Shown here: in pieces, positions 1-5,463 of the stretch
Position numbering within the stretch: position 1 is the stretch's first letter
Layout of the letters: every line of letters starts with the position of its first letter
NCBI GenBank assembly: GCA_026415535.1
Contig: JAOAGX010000139.1
Span: 1-6,119 of the forward strand
Length of the DNA: 6,119 nucleotides
Direction: 5' to 3'
From: Armatimonadota bacterium
GTDB lineage: Bacteria > Armatimonadota > UBA5829
The notes under the pieces: generated by a model
The model's database searches: none
The model's input: only the letters and a program-made list of their open reading frames with translations
What the model was told of the DNA's origin: nothing
Made by a program: the position numbers and the translations under genes

Positions 1-21
1 GGAGATGTGTATAAGAGACAG
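1..21 (+). other. Nextera/Tn5 library adapter (left end)
   Basis: Bases 3-21 read AGATGTGTATAAGAGACAG, the 19-bp Tn5 mosaic end used in Nextera libraries. The two preceding G bases fit the Read 2-side adapter, which continues upstream as CTCGG. This is synthetic sequence left untrimmed; genomic sequence starts at base 22. Confidence 0.97.
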
Positions 22-26
22 GTGTA

Positions 27-55
27 TATATGTGCACATATACGTACTATATGTG
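27..55. repeat. Palindromic TATATGTG units with competing pairings
   Basis: TATATGTG at 27-34 is followed directly by its reverse complement CACATATA (35-42), making the perfect 16-bp palindrome TATATGTGCACATATA. After CGTAC the unit TATATGTG recurs at 48-55. The middle copy can therefore pair with either neighbour; the right-hand pairing gives an 8-bp stem with a 5-base loop. The block starts five bases inside the insert, so an end effect of library making or assembly cannot be excluded. Confidence 0.7.
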
Positions 56-205
56 TATCGATCAGCTTGATATGGTTGTTAGCTAAACTGATGAGTTAGC
101 CAGGTTGTAACCAATTGTAGAGCTAGTGACAAAAATGCACAACATTGTGAATTAAAGGTTTGAAACGTTGTGCCCGCTGGGTATCTTGCCTGCGCTGGTG
201 AATGT

Positions 206-411
206 GGCGGGTAAGCATACCCGTCCAGAGTCAATGATCCATTGGCTCGTCAGCTCCGAATACAATCCGTGCGCGGTAGAGGCCGCCGCGTGCGGCCAGT
301 GAGCAAAACGGGCCGGCGACCGTAGGTCGCTTCTCGTCTGTCACGCTGAAGCATGGTGTGGCTGAGAAGGCGTTGCTCTTCCCAGCCGTGGCCTCCACAG
401 ACTAAAGGAGG
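206..411. promoter_or_regulatory. Chain of hairpins, candidate structured RNA or leader
   Basis: At least six local stems follow one another. (1) 206-213/218-225: 8 bp with one G-U and an AGCA loop. (2) 228-236/240-248: 9 bp with one U-G and an ATC loop. (3) 281-286/292-297: GGCCGC/GCGGCC. (4) 316-321/325-330: GCGACC/GGTCGC with a GTA loop. (5) 360-369/378-387: 9 pairs with one A-C mismatch and an 8-base loop. (6) 392-396/407-411: CCTCC/GGAGG. The strand is uncertain because stems read on both. A leader for the + strand gene at 555 is the simplest reading. I compared it from memory with RNase P, tmRNA and the TPP riboswitch and found no match. GC-rich DNA makes short stems by chance, so only the density and the longer stems carry weight. 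Confidence 0.35.
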
Positions 412-413
412 TG
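404..413 (+). promoter_or_regulatory. Orphan perfect Shine-Dalgarno sequence
   Basis: AAAGGAGGTG is fully complementary to the usual 16S rRNA 3' end (CACCTCCTTT), yet no start codon of a credible gene lies 4-12 bases downstream. The next GTG, at 430-432, opens only a five-codon frame and is too far away. The GGAGG core can pair with CCTCC at 392-396, which would hide it. It may be a regulatory ribosome-docking site, a relic of a lost gene, or chance. Confidence 0.4.
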
Positions 414-554
414 GTTCGGATCGTTCTGGGTGGTTGTTAATAGCTAATACAAGCCCCAGTGCGGCAGTGCTGCCCCGTGCTGGTCGCCGACAAACCGAAA
501 AGCGCAGCACAATCAGAAACAAACTATGTTTTTACCTCAGAAGGAGGCTATGAG

Positions 555-1442
555 ATGAAACGGATTCTAATTCTGGTTGCGGTGTTGGCCGTTACTCTGG
601 CCGTTTCGGCATATGGCGCCAGGGTTCAAAGCACAATGATCACGCACCTGAACCAAGTCTACCAAGTCTGCTCTGCAGTTTCGGAGGATTGCCTCGTCTG
701 GAGCGGTTACGCGGGAACTAAGCCGGGTGCGATTACTGCTGCGCCTGGCGTTCTTGCCATCAATCCCGGGGCAAATTGGAAGAACTTCATAGGTGCCTAT
801 TGGGCTAATCCTCCACTACCCAGGGGATGCACTGTCCAAATCAAGAACGTTACTTTGGTTAAGAAGTGCCCGACGTTTATTCAGTGCAACGAGTACTTCC
901 CGAGCCGTACAATCACACAGCAAGGCACGCCGAACATTAGGCTTTGGTGGCCTTTGATGTACGAGACTCCTTCGTGCACATTCACGCTCACCATCCTGTA
1001 CGGCACATCGTGTCTGTGGGATGATGACGGCTCAGGACCGAACCCGCCTGCGTGGGTGCACGTTGAGCAGTGGGTTTGGCACGTTGATACCGATCTCAAT
1101 CACCTACTGCTGCTCTTAGAGCTGTTCCATGAGCTGCCGTTCGGATTGGACGAGGTGCCGCTGATCTCCGACGAAGTTCTGTTCGCGGAGCTTCGCGAAA
1201 AGATCTTGCTTGCAATACGGCAGTACGCAGCTGGTGACATGGCGGGAGCGGCTGCTACCCTTGCCGACTTCGAGCTCGAAGTCATGGATGCGTGCATCAC
1301 GGTTTCGCCGAGATTCCCCAATCCGACCGGACCGGGGACCGGTATTGCCAACACTACGATCGAGAACCCTGCGTGCTGCAAGTTGCTTGTGGATGTCGAG
1401 TACATCGGTCAGACCACTGGCATCTTCCAGCCCAAGAAATAA
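555..1442 (+). CDS. Secreted cysteine-rich protein of unknown function
   Basis: This 295-residue protein matches no family I can name with certainty. The ATG at 555 is chosen because AAGGAGG (541-547) lies 7 bases upstream and the protein then begins with a classical signal peptide: MKR, a hydrophobic stretch 4-18, and cleavage after A19 (VSA) or A22. The mature part has ten cysteines (39, 46, 92, 105, 111, 141, 153, 247, 274, 275), which suggests disulfides outside the cytoplasm, and many aromatic and proline residues, as in a beta-rich domain. From about 183 to 247 it becomes helical and leucine-rich; LREKILLAIRQYAAGDMAGA followed by a second helix resembles the FIMAH-type helical hairpin found at the C-termini of secreted bacterial proteins. 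That likeness is from memory. There is no lipobox, LPXTG motif or late membrane segment, so it is probably periplasmic or released. It is first in a run of three genes for exported proteins; no job can be assigned. Confidence 0.85.
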   Translation: MKRILILVAVLAVTLAVSAYGARVQSTMITHLNQVYQVCSAVSEDCLVWSGYAGTKPGAITAAPGVLAINPGANWKNFIGAYWANPPLPRGCTVQIKNVTLVKKCPTFIQCNEYFPSRTITQQGTPNIRLWWPLMYETPSCTFTLTILYGTSCLWDDDGSGPNPPAWVHVEQWVWHVDTDLNHLLLLLELFHELPFGLDEVPLISDEVLFAELREKILLAIRQYAAGDMAGAAATLADFELEVMDACITVSPRFPNPTGPGTGIANTTIENPACCKLLVDVEYIGQTTGIFQPKK

Positions 1443-1461
1443 TCTCGATCACTGCATTCAA

Positions 1462-1492
1462 CTGCCGCCCCGACAGGTAGTCGGGGCGGCAG
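1462..1492. terminator. Perfect 13-bp GC-rich hairpin, possible terminator
   Basis: CTGCCGCCCCGAC (1462-1474), loop AGGTA, then GTCGGGGCGGCAG (1480-1492) form a perfect stem starting 20 bases after the stop codon of the gene at 555. No T-tract follows on the + strand (GCAGATATG), nor a long one on the other, so it is not a standard intrinsic terminator. It could be a U-tract-less terminator, an mRNA-stabilising 3' structure or an attenuator between the first and second genes. A small tandem TCCAAAA x2 lies just downstream at 1513-1526. Confidence 0.45.
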
Positions 1493-1611
1493 GCAGATAT
1501 GACCTGTCGCAATCCAAAATCCAAAATAACGACTTCTGCATCGCATGGACCGAGCTGACACCACGACGGGGATCAAGAGAACATTCGGAACTCGGCCAGG
1601 AGGATTGGACC

Positions 1612-2280
1612 GTGAACAAGTTTGCACTCACGTTCCTTGTTAGCACCGCATTCTCGATAGGCATGGCTTCCAGTGCATCACTGTCGAAGCCGCAGACACT
1701 TCACTACGAAGTGAAAATGAAATCACTCAGTTTCGGCAACATGGGCACGAAAAAGATGTATATCAAGGGCAACAAGATGCGTTGGGAAACTAATGCCGCC
1801 TACCTGCCTTTAACGGTGATCAAGAACGAAAAAGGCACGTTTCTGGTTTCTCCGTTCAAAAAGACGGCGGCTAGGTACGCTCCGGGTAGCAATCGAAACG
1901 ATCCTAAAATATATCTCCCCGGACCGCTTGGTTCGCCCAAAGCGTTTCTCAGAGAAATGAGGGCGGTCAAGCGGGGCCGCGAAAAGGTCGGGCGCGAGGT
2001 TTGCGACGTGTATTCTTACTATGCGCCCGCCTCGGACCGAAAGTGCAAACTTTGGGTTAGCATAAACACCGGCAAGCCCGTCAAGTTGGTCCTAGAGGGC
2101 GAGAAGAAACTAAAGGACACGATCGTTGCGACGTACACCAAATTCGTGCTCGGCGGACACATTCCTGATTCGCTCTTCGAATTGCCCAAGGGCTATGTCG
2201 TGAGGAACATGCCGCCACCGCCGAAGCTTAAACCGGATCAAGCAATATCAAAAGCCGATATGAGGGAACCGGGCTCGTGA
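1612..2280 (+). CDS. Secreted LolA/LolB-fold (lipoprotein-sorting-like) protein
   Basis: This 222-residue protein is probably periplasmic. The GTG start at 1612 has AGGAGG (1598-1603) 8 bases upstream and opens a signal peptide (MNKF, hydrophobic 5-19, cleavage near A19 or A22). The frame is open much further upstream, but that part overlaps the previous gene and looks non-coding. The mature region has the layout of LolA/LolB-type or DUF4412-like proteins: HYEVKMKS strand (31-38), GTKKMYIKGNKMRWE (45-59), a strand near 68-80, the pair C131/C145 flanking CDVYSYYAP and KLWVS, GKPVKLVLEG (154-163), and a closing PDSLFELPKGY (185-195). Such proteins bind lipid or a hydrophobic ligand in a half-open barrel. 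True LolA carries lipoproteins to the outer membrane, but no other lol gene is visible here, so the ligand is unknown. The tail after 199 is proline- and lysine-rich (MPPPPKLKP). It probably belongs with the following cytochrome gene, 122 bases downstream. Confidence 0.82.
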   Translation: MNKFALTFLVSTAFSIGMASSASLSKPQTLHYEVKMKSLSFGNMGTKKMYIKGNKMRWETNAAYLPLTVIKNEKGTFLVSPFKKTAARYAPGSNRNDPKIYLPGPLGSPKAFLREMRAVKRGREKVGREVCDVYSYYAPASDRKCKLWVSINTGKPVKLVLEGEKKLKDTIVATYTKFVLGGHIPDSLFELPKGYVVRNMPPPPKLKPDQAISKADMREPGS

Positions 2281-2291
2281 CGGTTCTCACC

Positions 2292-2365
2292 CCTGATCGT
2301 CCGGCGGCCTTGAATTGTTTAGGACTTGTTCCGAACAAGGTGTGCCGGGCGATCAGGTACACCTT
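2292..2365 (+). promoter_or_regulatory. Nested hairpin with competing pseudoknot pairing
   Basis: In the 122-base gap before the cytochrome gene, 2292-2305 (CCTGATCGTCCGGC) pairs with 2344-2357 (GCCGGGCGATCAGG) as 14 pairs with one U-G. Its loop contains a 6-bp hairpin, CTTGTT (2325-2330)/AACAAG (2334-2339). A further perfect 7-bp pairing, AAGGTGT (2337-2343) with ACACCTT (2359-2365), would form a pseudoknot with the long stem and would disrupt the small hairpin. Mutually exclusive pairings are typical of RNA switches. No T-tract follows, so any control would more likely act on translation or RNA stability. The weak ribosome site AGGGGG lies at 2389-2394. Confidence 0.45.
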
Positions 2366-2402
2366 CGGATATGAGCTTCGATCGTTTCAGGGGGCAATAA
2401 GA

Positions 2403-3869
2403 ATGAAACACTCGGTGTCGGCACTTTTGATCCTTTTGGTAGCTGTGTTTGCCCGTTCCAATACTGGAGAAATAAAAACTCTCACCGTTCTCTACACAGC
2501 CTCAGCTCAAGGCCAAGTACGCACTTGCAATTGTACCAAGTTTAAGTCTGGCGGTTACGGCCGTCAATTAACATTGCTGAAGAGCATTCGCAGTGAATGC
2601 ACCGACTACGTTCTGATCGAAGGCGGAGACATGGTCGCATGGACCGGTTTCACTGCTCCGCTTAAGACCGAGCTTGCTGTTAAAGCAATGAAGCTGCTCG
2701 AGTATCACGCCATCGTTCCTGGCGAGAACGAAATCGGCAAGCCGGGTGACCGACCAATCGACAAGTTTGACGGCAAAACTCCGCCTCTTGTCTGTGCCAA
2801 CTATGTCTCTTCCCAAGATCACGGAGGCAAGCCATCCGGTTCTTTTAGCGGTCCGGGGCATTTATCTCGGAAGTCGAGCACCTCTCATCAGACGATAAAG
2901 CCCTACGTAGTAGTCAAAACCCGTTCGGGTATCCGGGTCGGGATCATCGGGCTTTTGAGTAAATCGGCGTCTCGCTTGTTCCAGGAGGAAGACTTTAACC
3001 AGTTAGTTCAGGATCCAGTGCTGGTTCTGAGACGTCTGGCACCCAAGGTTCGCAGGGAGTGTGATTTCCTTATCGTTGTTTACCACGGCCCGGTTGGAGA
3101 AGCTCAGGAGTTGGCGTTTGTAAAGGGCATAAACCTTGTGCTTGCCACGCATCGGTTAGGTCGCGATGTGCCGCTTCCATGCCAGCCGTTGAACGAGGTC
3201 GAGGTTCCAGTGAAAATGGTAGGGAGAGTGCCGCTTGTGGGTTCACTCACTCACGAGAACTGGAGCGTTGGCAGAATCGATATCGACCTGAAAACTGACG
3301 GTTCGGTAGTCTCAGCTAAGCACAAACTGATATACCTGGATCGGCGTTACGTCGAGGATAGCGCTCTTATTGCGGTCTACGACGAATACAGTCGCAAGGT
3401 AAAAGACGCCGTGCTAAGCTTTTCGGAGGAATTTCAGTCAAAAGGGGAATCAATGTTGACCAAGCGCGGCTTGAACCTGGTTGAGATGCGAAAACGATTA
3501 CGCAAGAGTCAGCTGGCCACAGCCGAACGATGCAAGTCATGCCACGAGTCGATACACGATGGTTGGTTAAAGACGCGCCACGCAAAAGCAATGGCCACCC
3601 TTGCCAAAACCAACCAGGAGTATGACCCCGAGTGCATTACGTGTCACGCGACCGGTGTCCTAGTCCGCAATGGCTTTGCGAATATGCGCGATACCCCGGA
3701 ACTTGCCAATGTTCAATGCGAGGCCTGTCATGGGCCAGGACTGGCGCATGCCGAATCGCCTTCGAAAGGATACGGCGAGACGGGCGAGGAAATCTGCCGA
3801 TCCTGCCACACCGACGACCGCACACCTGAGTTCGACTACGAGAAGGAGTGGGCCAAGATCAAGCACTGA
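2403..3869 (+). CDS. Exported 5'-nucleotidase/SoxB-like domain fused to tetrahaem cytochrome c
   Basis: This 488-residue protein is probably an electron-transfer protein outside the inner membrane. The ATG at 2403 is chosen because AGGGGG (2389-2394) sits 8 bases upstream and a signal peptide follows (cleavage near VFA, residue 17). The frame is open back to a GTG overlapping the previous stop, but that 42-residue extension would precede the signal peptide. Residues ~25-310 resemble the metallophosphatase domain of UshA/SoxB relatives: TLTVLYTASAQGQ, then TCNC and GGYGRQLTLLK, IEGGDMVAW (72-80), PGENEIG (106-112), VVYHGP (225-230), and MVGRVPLVGSL. Metal ligands look largely lost: the usual DxH is SxQ at 34-36, and GNHE is GENE. 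Four CXXCH haem sites follow, at 377-381, 411-415, 439-443 and 465-469. H393 (TRHAKAM) and H449 (GLAHAES) are likely distal ligands, as in the cytochrome c554-type group. Similar fusions with a CGC motif are, from memory, found in multihaem-rich bacteria. The redox partner is unknown. Confidence 0.88.
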   Translation: MKHSVSALLILLVAVFARSNTGEIKTLTVLYTASAQGQVRTCNCTKFKSGGYGRQLTLLKSIRSECTDYVLIEGGDMVAWTGFTAPLKTELAVKAMKLLEYHAIVPGENEIGKPGDRPIDKFDGKTPPLVCANYVSSQDHGGKPSGSFSGPGHLSRKSSTSHQTIKPYVVVKTRSGIRVGIIGLLSKSASRLFQEEDFNQLVQDPVLVLRRLAPKVRRECDFLIVVYHGPVGEAQELAFVKGINLVLATHRLGRDVPLPCQPLNEVEVPVKMVGRVPLVGSLTHENWSVGRIDIDLKTDGSVVSAKHKLIYLDRRYVEDSALIAVYDEYSRKVKDAVLSFSEEFQSKGESMLTKRGLNLVEMRKRLRKSQLATAERCKSCHESIHDGWLKTRHAKAMATLAKTNQEYDPECITCHATGVLVRNGFANMRDTPELANVQCEACHGPGLAHAESPSKGYGETGEEICRSCHTDDRTPEFDYEKEWAKIKH

Positions 3870-4269
3870 TTTCTGGAAACCAGAGTCCTATCTCGTAATC
3901 GGCGCTTTTCGGCGAATCGGAGCCGTGAATAAGATTTTCGCGCGAGGAAATCGTGAAGTCGCCTCGGATAGTACCAGGCGCGGATTCTGTCGGTTCCAGC
4001 GCGCCTATCATATTGCGCATAATAGTTATGGCGTTGTCACCTTCGACCACCATTGCGATCACTGGTCCCGAGCAGATGAACTCCACGGTTGGCTCGAAGA
4101 AATCTTTTCCTTTGTGGGTTGCGTAGTGTTTCTCCGCAAGCTCACGCGACGGCTTGAGCATCTTCATTGCTGCTATCCGCAAGTTACGCCGCTCGATTCG
4201 GCTGATGATCTCACCAGCGAGTTTGCGGCGCACTGCGTCGGGCTTAATCATTACAAAGGTCCGTTCCAT
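3859..4269 (-). CDS. ndk: Nucleoside diphosphate kinase
   Basis: This is a cytoplasmic enzyme that moves the gamma-phosphate from ATP to other nucleoside diphosphates through a phosphohistidine, balancing NTP and dNTP pools. At 136 residues it is full length. It starts MERTFVMIKPDAV, as the family does. An in-frame TTG 12 codons upstream is rejected because the family begins here. Catalytic H115 sits in NLIHGSDS (112-119). K9, Y49, F57, R85 and N112 match the nucleotide- and phosphate-binding residues, and PGTIRGDF (98-105) is the signature loop. One oddity: the position usually held by a phosphate-contacting threonine (T94 in common numbering) is L91 in GALEP; I cannot say how common that is. 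The ATG lacks a good Shine-Dalgarno sequence. The 3' end overlaps the cytochrome gene on the other strand by 11 bases (3859-3869), so no separate terminator fits between them. Confidence 0.97.
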   Translation of the reverse strand: MERTFVMIKPDAVRRKLAGEIISRIERRNLRIAAMKMLKPSRELAEKHYATHKGKDFFEPTVEFICSGPVIAMVVEGDNAITIMRNMIGALEPTESAPGTIRGDFTISSRENLIHGSDSPKSADYEIGLWFPEISA

Positions 4270-4276
4270 GCCTGAC

Positions 4277-4305
4277 AATATATCAAAGTTTGGCGGATTC
4301 GACAA
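4277..4305 (-). promoter_or_regulatory. Possible ndk promoter giving a leaderless mRNA
   Basis: Reading on the - strand, TTGTCG (4300-4305) and TATATT (4277-4282) are separated by exactly 17 bases and match the sigma70 consensus at 4/6 and 5/6. Seven bases then precede the ndk ATG, so the expected start site falls on or next to the start codon. This agrees with the lack of a proper Shine-Dalgarno sequence there. It rests on consensus alone; an upstream promoter shared with the hydrolase gene is the alternative. Confidence 0.35.
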
Positions 4306-4348
4306 TTCTTGTTCTAGCTTGCCTGTTTAGTTCTGCAGGTGTAGTAGG

Positions 4349-4384
4349 GATAGTTTCAATACAATAGATAGTTTCAATACAATA
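4349..4384. repeat. Exact tandem duplication of an 18-bp unit
   Basis: GATAGTTTCAATACAATA occurs twice without a break (4349-4366 and 4367-4384), in the 169-base gap between the hydrolase and ndk. On the - strand each unit contains TATTGTATTGAAA. It could be a duplicated regulator site for ndk or a recent slippage event; the perfect identity favours a recent or actively maintained origin. Confidence 0.9.
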
Positions 4385-4438
4385 ACGAGGCCTTTGAAGT
4401 TTTGGGAATCGTCAGAGGCATGGTCTGCCAGAGCGGCT

Positions 4439-5254
4439 TCACGTGTCTATGATCATTCCATCCCAAGCGACCTCGACACCCTCGCGTTCTGCGATTTCAG
4501 CAAACTCATCGTGCAGAAGACCAATGTTGTGGGAAAAATGAGTTAGTACTACTCGTGTGTGAGAATCGCAGCCGCCTGATTTTGCTAGAGTATCGCGAAT
4601 CTCTAGAACTCCTTCAAAGCCCATATGCATTCGTGAGGGCATCTGCAAAGTGCCTTGTGTGCATTCTATAATTATCACGTCGAACCGGTAGCCCAAAAGA
4701 TATTCCATTGATTGCTTGTCATACAATCCCGTGTCCCACGCAAATAGAACGGCTGACGTGTCCGATTGTGCCACGTAGGTAAAACACTGTTCGTCTGGTT
4801 TGTGCCGCGCCGGGATGGGGGTGAACTTTAGGTGATCGGCTCGAACGGGATCAAACGGCCGAAGTGTGATTGTTTCTATGGGTAGTTCCTCGCGAGTTTT
4901 GATCGAATCTACTGCCTTGATTACGGTTGGGTTTCCGTAGATCTTGATGGGCACACTGGATTGGTTGTAAGCAAAAGGCGGCCTAATGTAGTGTAACTCC
5001 GCCACGGCGAAATGGTCGTCGTGCGAGTGAGTAATGAAAAGGTGTTTAAGTTCCGACAACCTGATTCCGAAGTGAAACTGGTGGTAATGGGTATCCGGCG
5101 GCAGATCGATCTTGATCACGTCGTCAATTTGTGCCGATTGTCTGGTTCTGATGTTCTTTCCTTTTGCGGCGCGTGCTCGATTACAAGTCCTGCATCCACA
5201 AAACACCGCCGGCCACCCTTCAGCAGCTGCGGTTCCGAGTAATTGTATGCGCAT
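4439..5254 (-). CDS. Metallo-beta-lactamase-fold hydrolase, PhnP-like
   Basis: This 271-residue protein is a two-metal hydrolase, probably a cytoplasmic phosphodiesterase, since no signal peptide is present. The ATG at 5254 is preceded on its strand by GGGAGG (5262-5267) with a 7-base spacer. It opens MRIQLLGTAAAEGWP. C19, C21 and C24 with H242 match the structural zinc site of PhnP. The active-site motif is HSHDDH (76-81), with H151 (ARHKP), D174 (AWDTGL) and H210 (MHMGF) as the remaining metal ligands; H239 lies in LTHFSH. So both metal sites look complete. PhnP cleaves 5-phosphoribosyl 1,2-cyclic phosphate in phosphonate breakdown, but no other phn gene is present, and this protein has KIDLPPDTHYHQ (48-59) where PhnP has a short LIDAG turn. 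I therefore call the family, not the substrate. Its only same-strand neighbour is ndk, 169 bases downstream, which hints loosely at a nucleotide-related substrate. Confidence 0.88.
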   Translation of the reverse strand: MRIQLLGTAAAEGWPAVFCGCRTCNRARAAKGKNIRTRQSAQIDDVIKIDLPPDTHYHQFHFGIRLSELKHLFITHSHDDHFAVAELHYIRPPFAYNQSSVPIKIYGNPTVIKAVDSIKTREELPIETITLRPFDPVRADHLKFTPIPARHKPDEQCFTYVAQSDTSAVLFAWDTGLYDKQSMEYLLGYRFDVIIIECTQGTLQMPSRMHMGFEGVLEIRDTLAKSGGCDSHTRVVLTHFSHNIGLLHDEFAEIAEREGVEVAWDGMIIDT

Positions 5255-5434
5255 AATTCTTCCTCCCTGTGTCTCCCAATGCTTTTTTGCGCCGAACTAT
5301 TGGCTATAGTGACGCGCCTCTTTGGAGGACGATTCTTTTGCTCAAGGTTAGGCTGTTGCGATAGAATGCAACCCCAGAATTTTCGGCGATTTGACGCTCA
5401 TCAGTTGATTGGTAGAATCACCGAGAACGAGTTT

Positions 5435-5459
5435 ACCTCAACAAACTATACAATGAGGT
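5435..5459. promoter_or_regulatory. Inverted repeat beside promoter, possible operator
   Basis: ACCTCA (5435-5440) and TGAGGT (5454-5459) are exact reverse complements, with centres 19 bases apart, about two helix turns. The right half ends four bases before the -35 box at 5464. That spacing suits a dimeric regulator. A 6-bp repeat is short enough to arise by chance. Confidence 0.3.
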
Positions 5460-5463
5460 CAGC

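Larger units (their letters stand above)
22..554. other. Non-coding upstream region, no convincing gene
   Basis: These 533 bases contain only short open frames with arginine- and proline-rich, low-complexity translations and no fitting ribosome binding sites, so I call no gene. The first ~170 bases are AT-rich, with palindromic TATATGTG units. The rest is GC-richer and holds a chain of hairpins (206-411). A weaker inverted repeat pairs GCACAAC (137-143) with GTTGTGC (167-173) across a 23-base loop. I found no clean -35/-10 pair. A TACAAT at 261-266 is a fair -10 but lacks a -35 at the right distance. The region may be the leader of the gene at 555, or contain a separate structured RNA. Confidence 0.6.

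Noticed and set aside
404..420. 3' end of 16S rRNA on the - strand, suggested by CACCTCCTTT
   Set aside because: The bases before it do not match the conserved 16S terminus, so it is simply the complement of a Shine-Dalgarno-like sequence.
360..440. TPP riboswitch, suggested by GGCTGAGA
   Set aside because: The second conserved TPP half (around ACCTGA and TAATxCCxGCG) is missing, and the downstream gene is not a thiamin gene.
250..522. 90-residue open frame on the - strand
   Set aside because: Arginine/proline-rich translation, no ribosome site, no recognisable motif; it lies across the hairpin-rich region and looks like a by-product of GC-rich sequence.
353..553. 66-residue open frame on the + strand upstream of the first gene
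   Set aside because: No ribosome site before its ATG and a low-complexity translation; it runs through the hairpins and the binding site of the next gene.
1210..1611. Upstream extension of the LolA-like gene (134 open codons overlapping the first gene)
   Set aside because: The translation is serine/arginine-rich shadow sequence; the GTG at 1612 has AGGAGG at good spacing and opens a signal peptide.
2277..2402. GTG start for the cytochrome gene overlapping the previous stop (GTGA)
   Set aside because: It would add 42 residues before a clear signal peptide and run through the structured RNA; the ATG at 2403 has its own ribosome site.
3670..4275. 201-residue open frame on the + strand antisense to ndk
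   Set aside because: It is the complement of conserved ndk codons and shows no domain of its own.
4349..4384. CRISPR-like repeats
   Set aside because: Two abutting copies with no spacer between them and no cas gene; it is a simple tandem duplication.
4383..4438. Terminator after the hydrolase gene
   Set aside because: Only a 4-bp GGCA/TGCC stem without a T-tract could be found.
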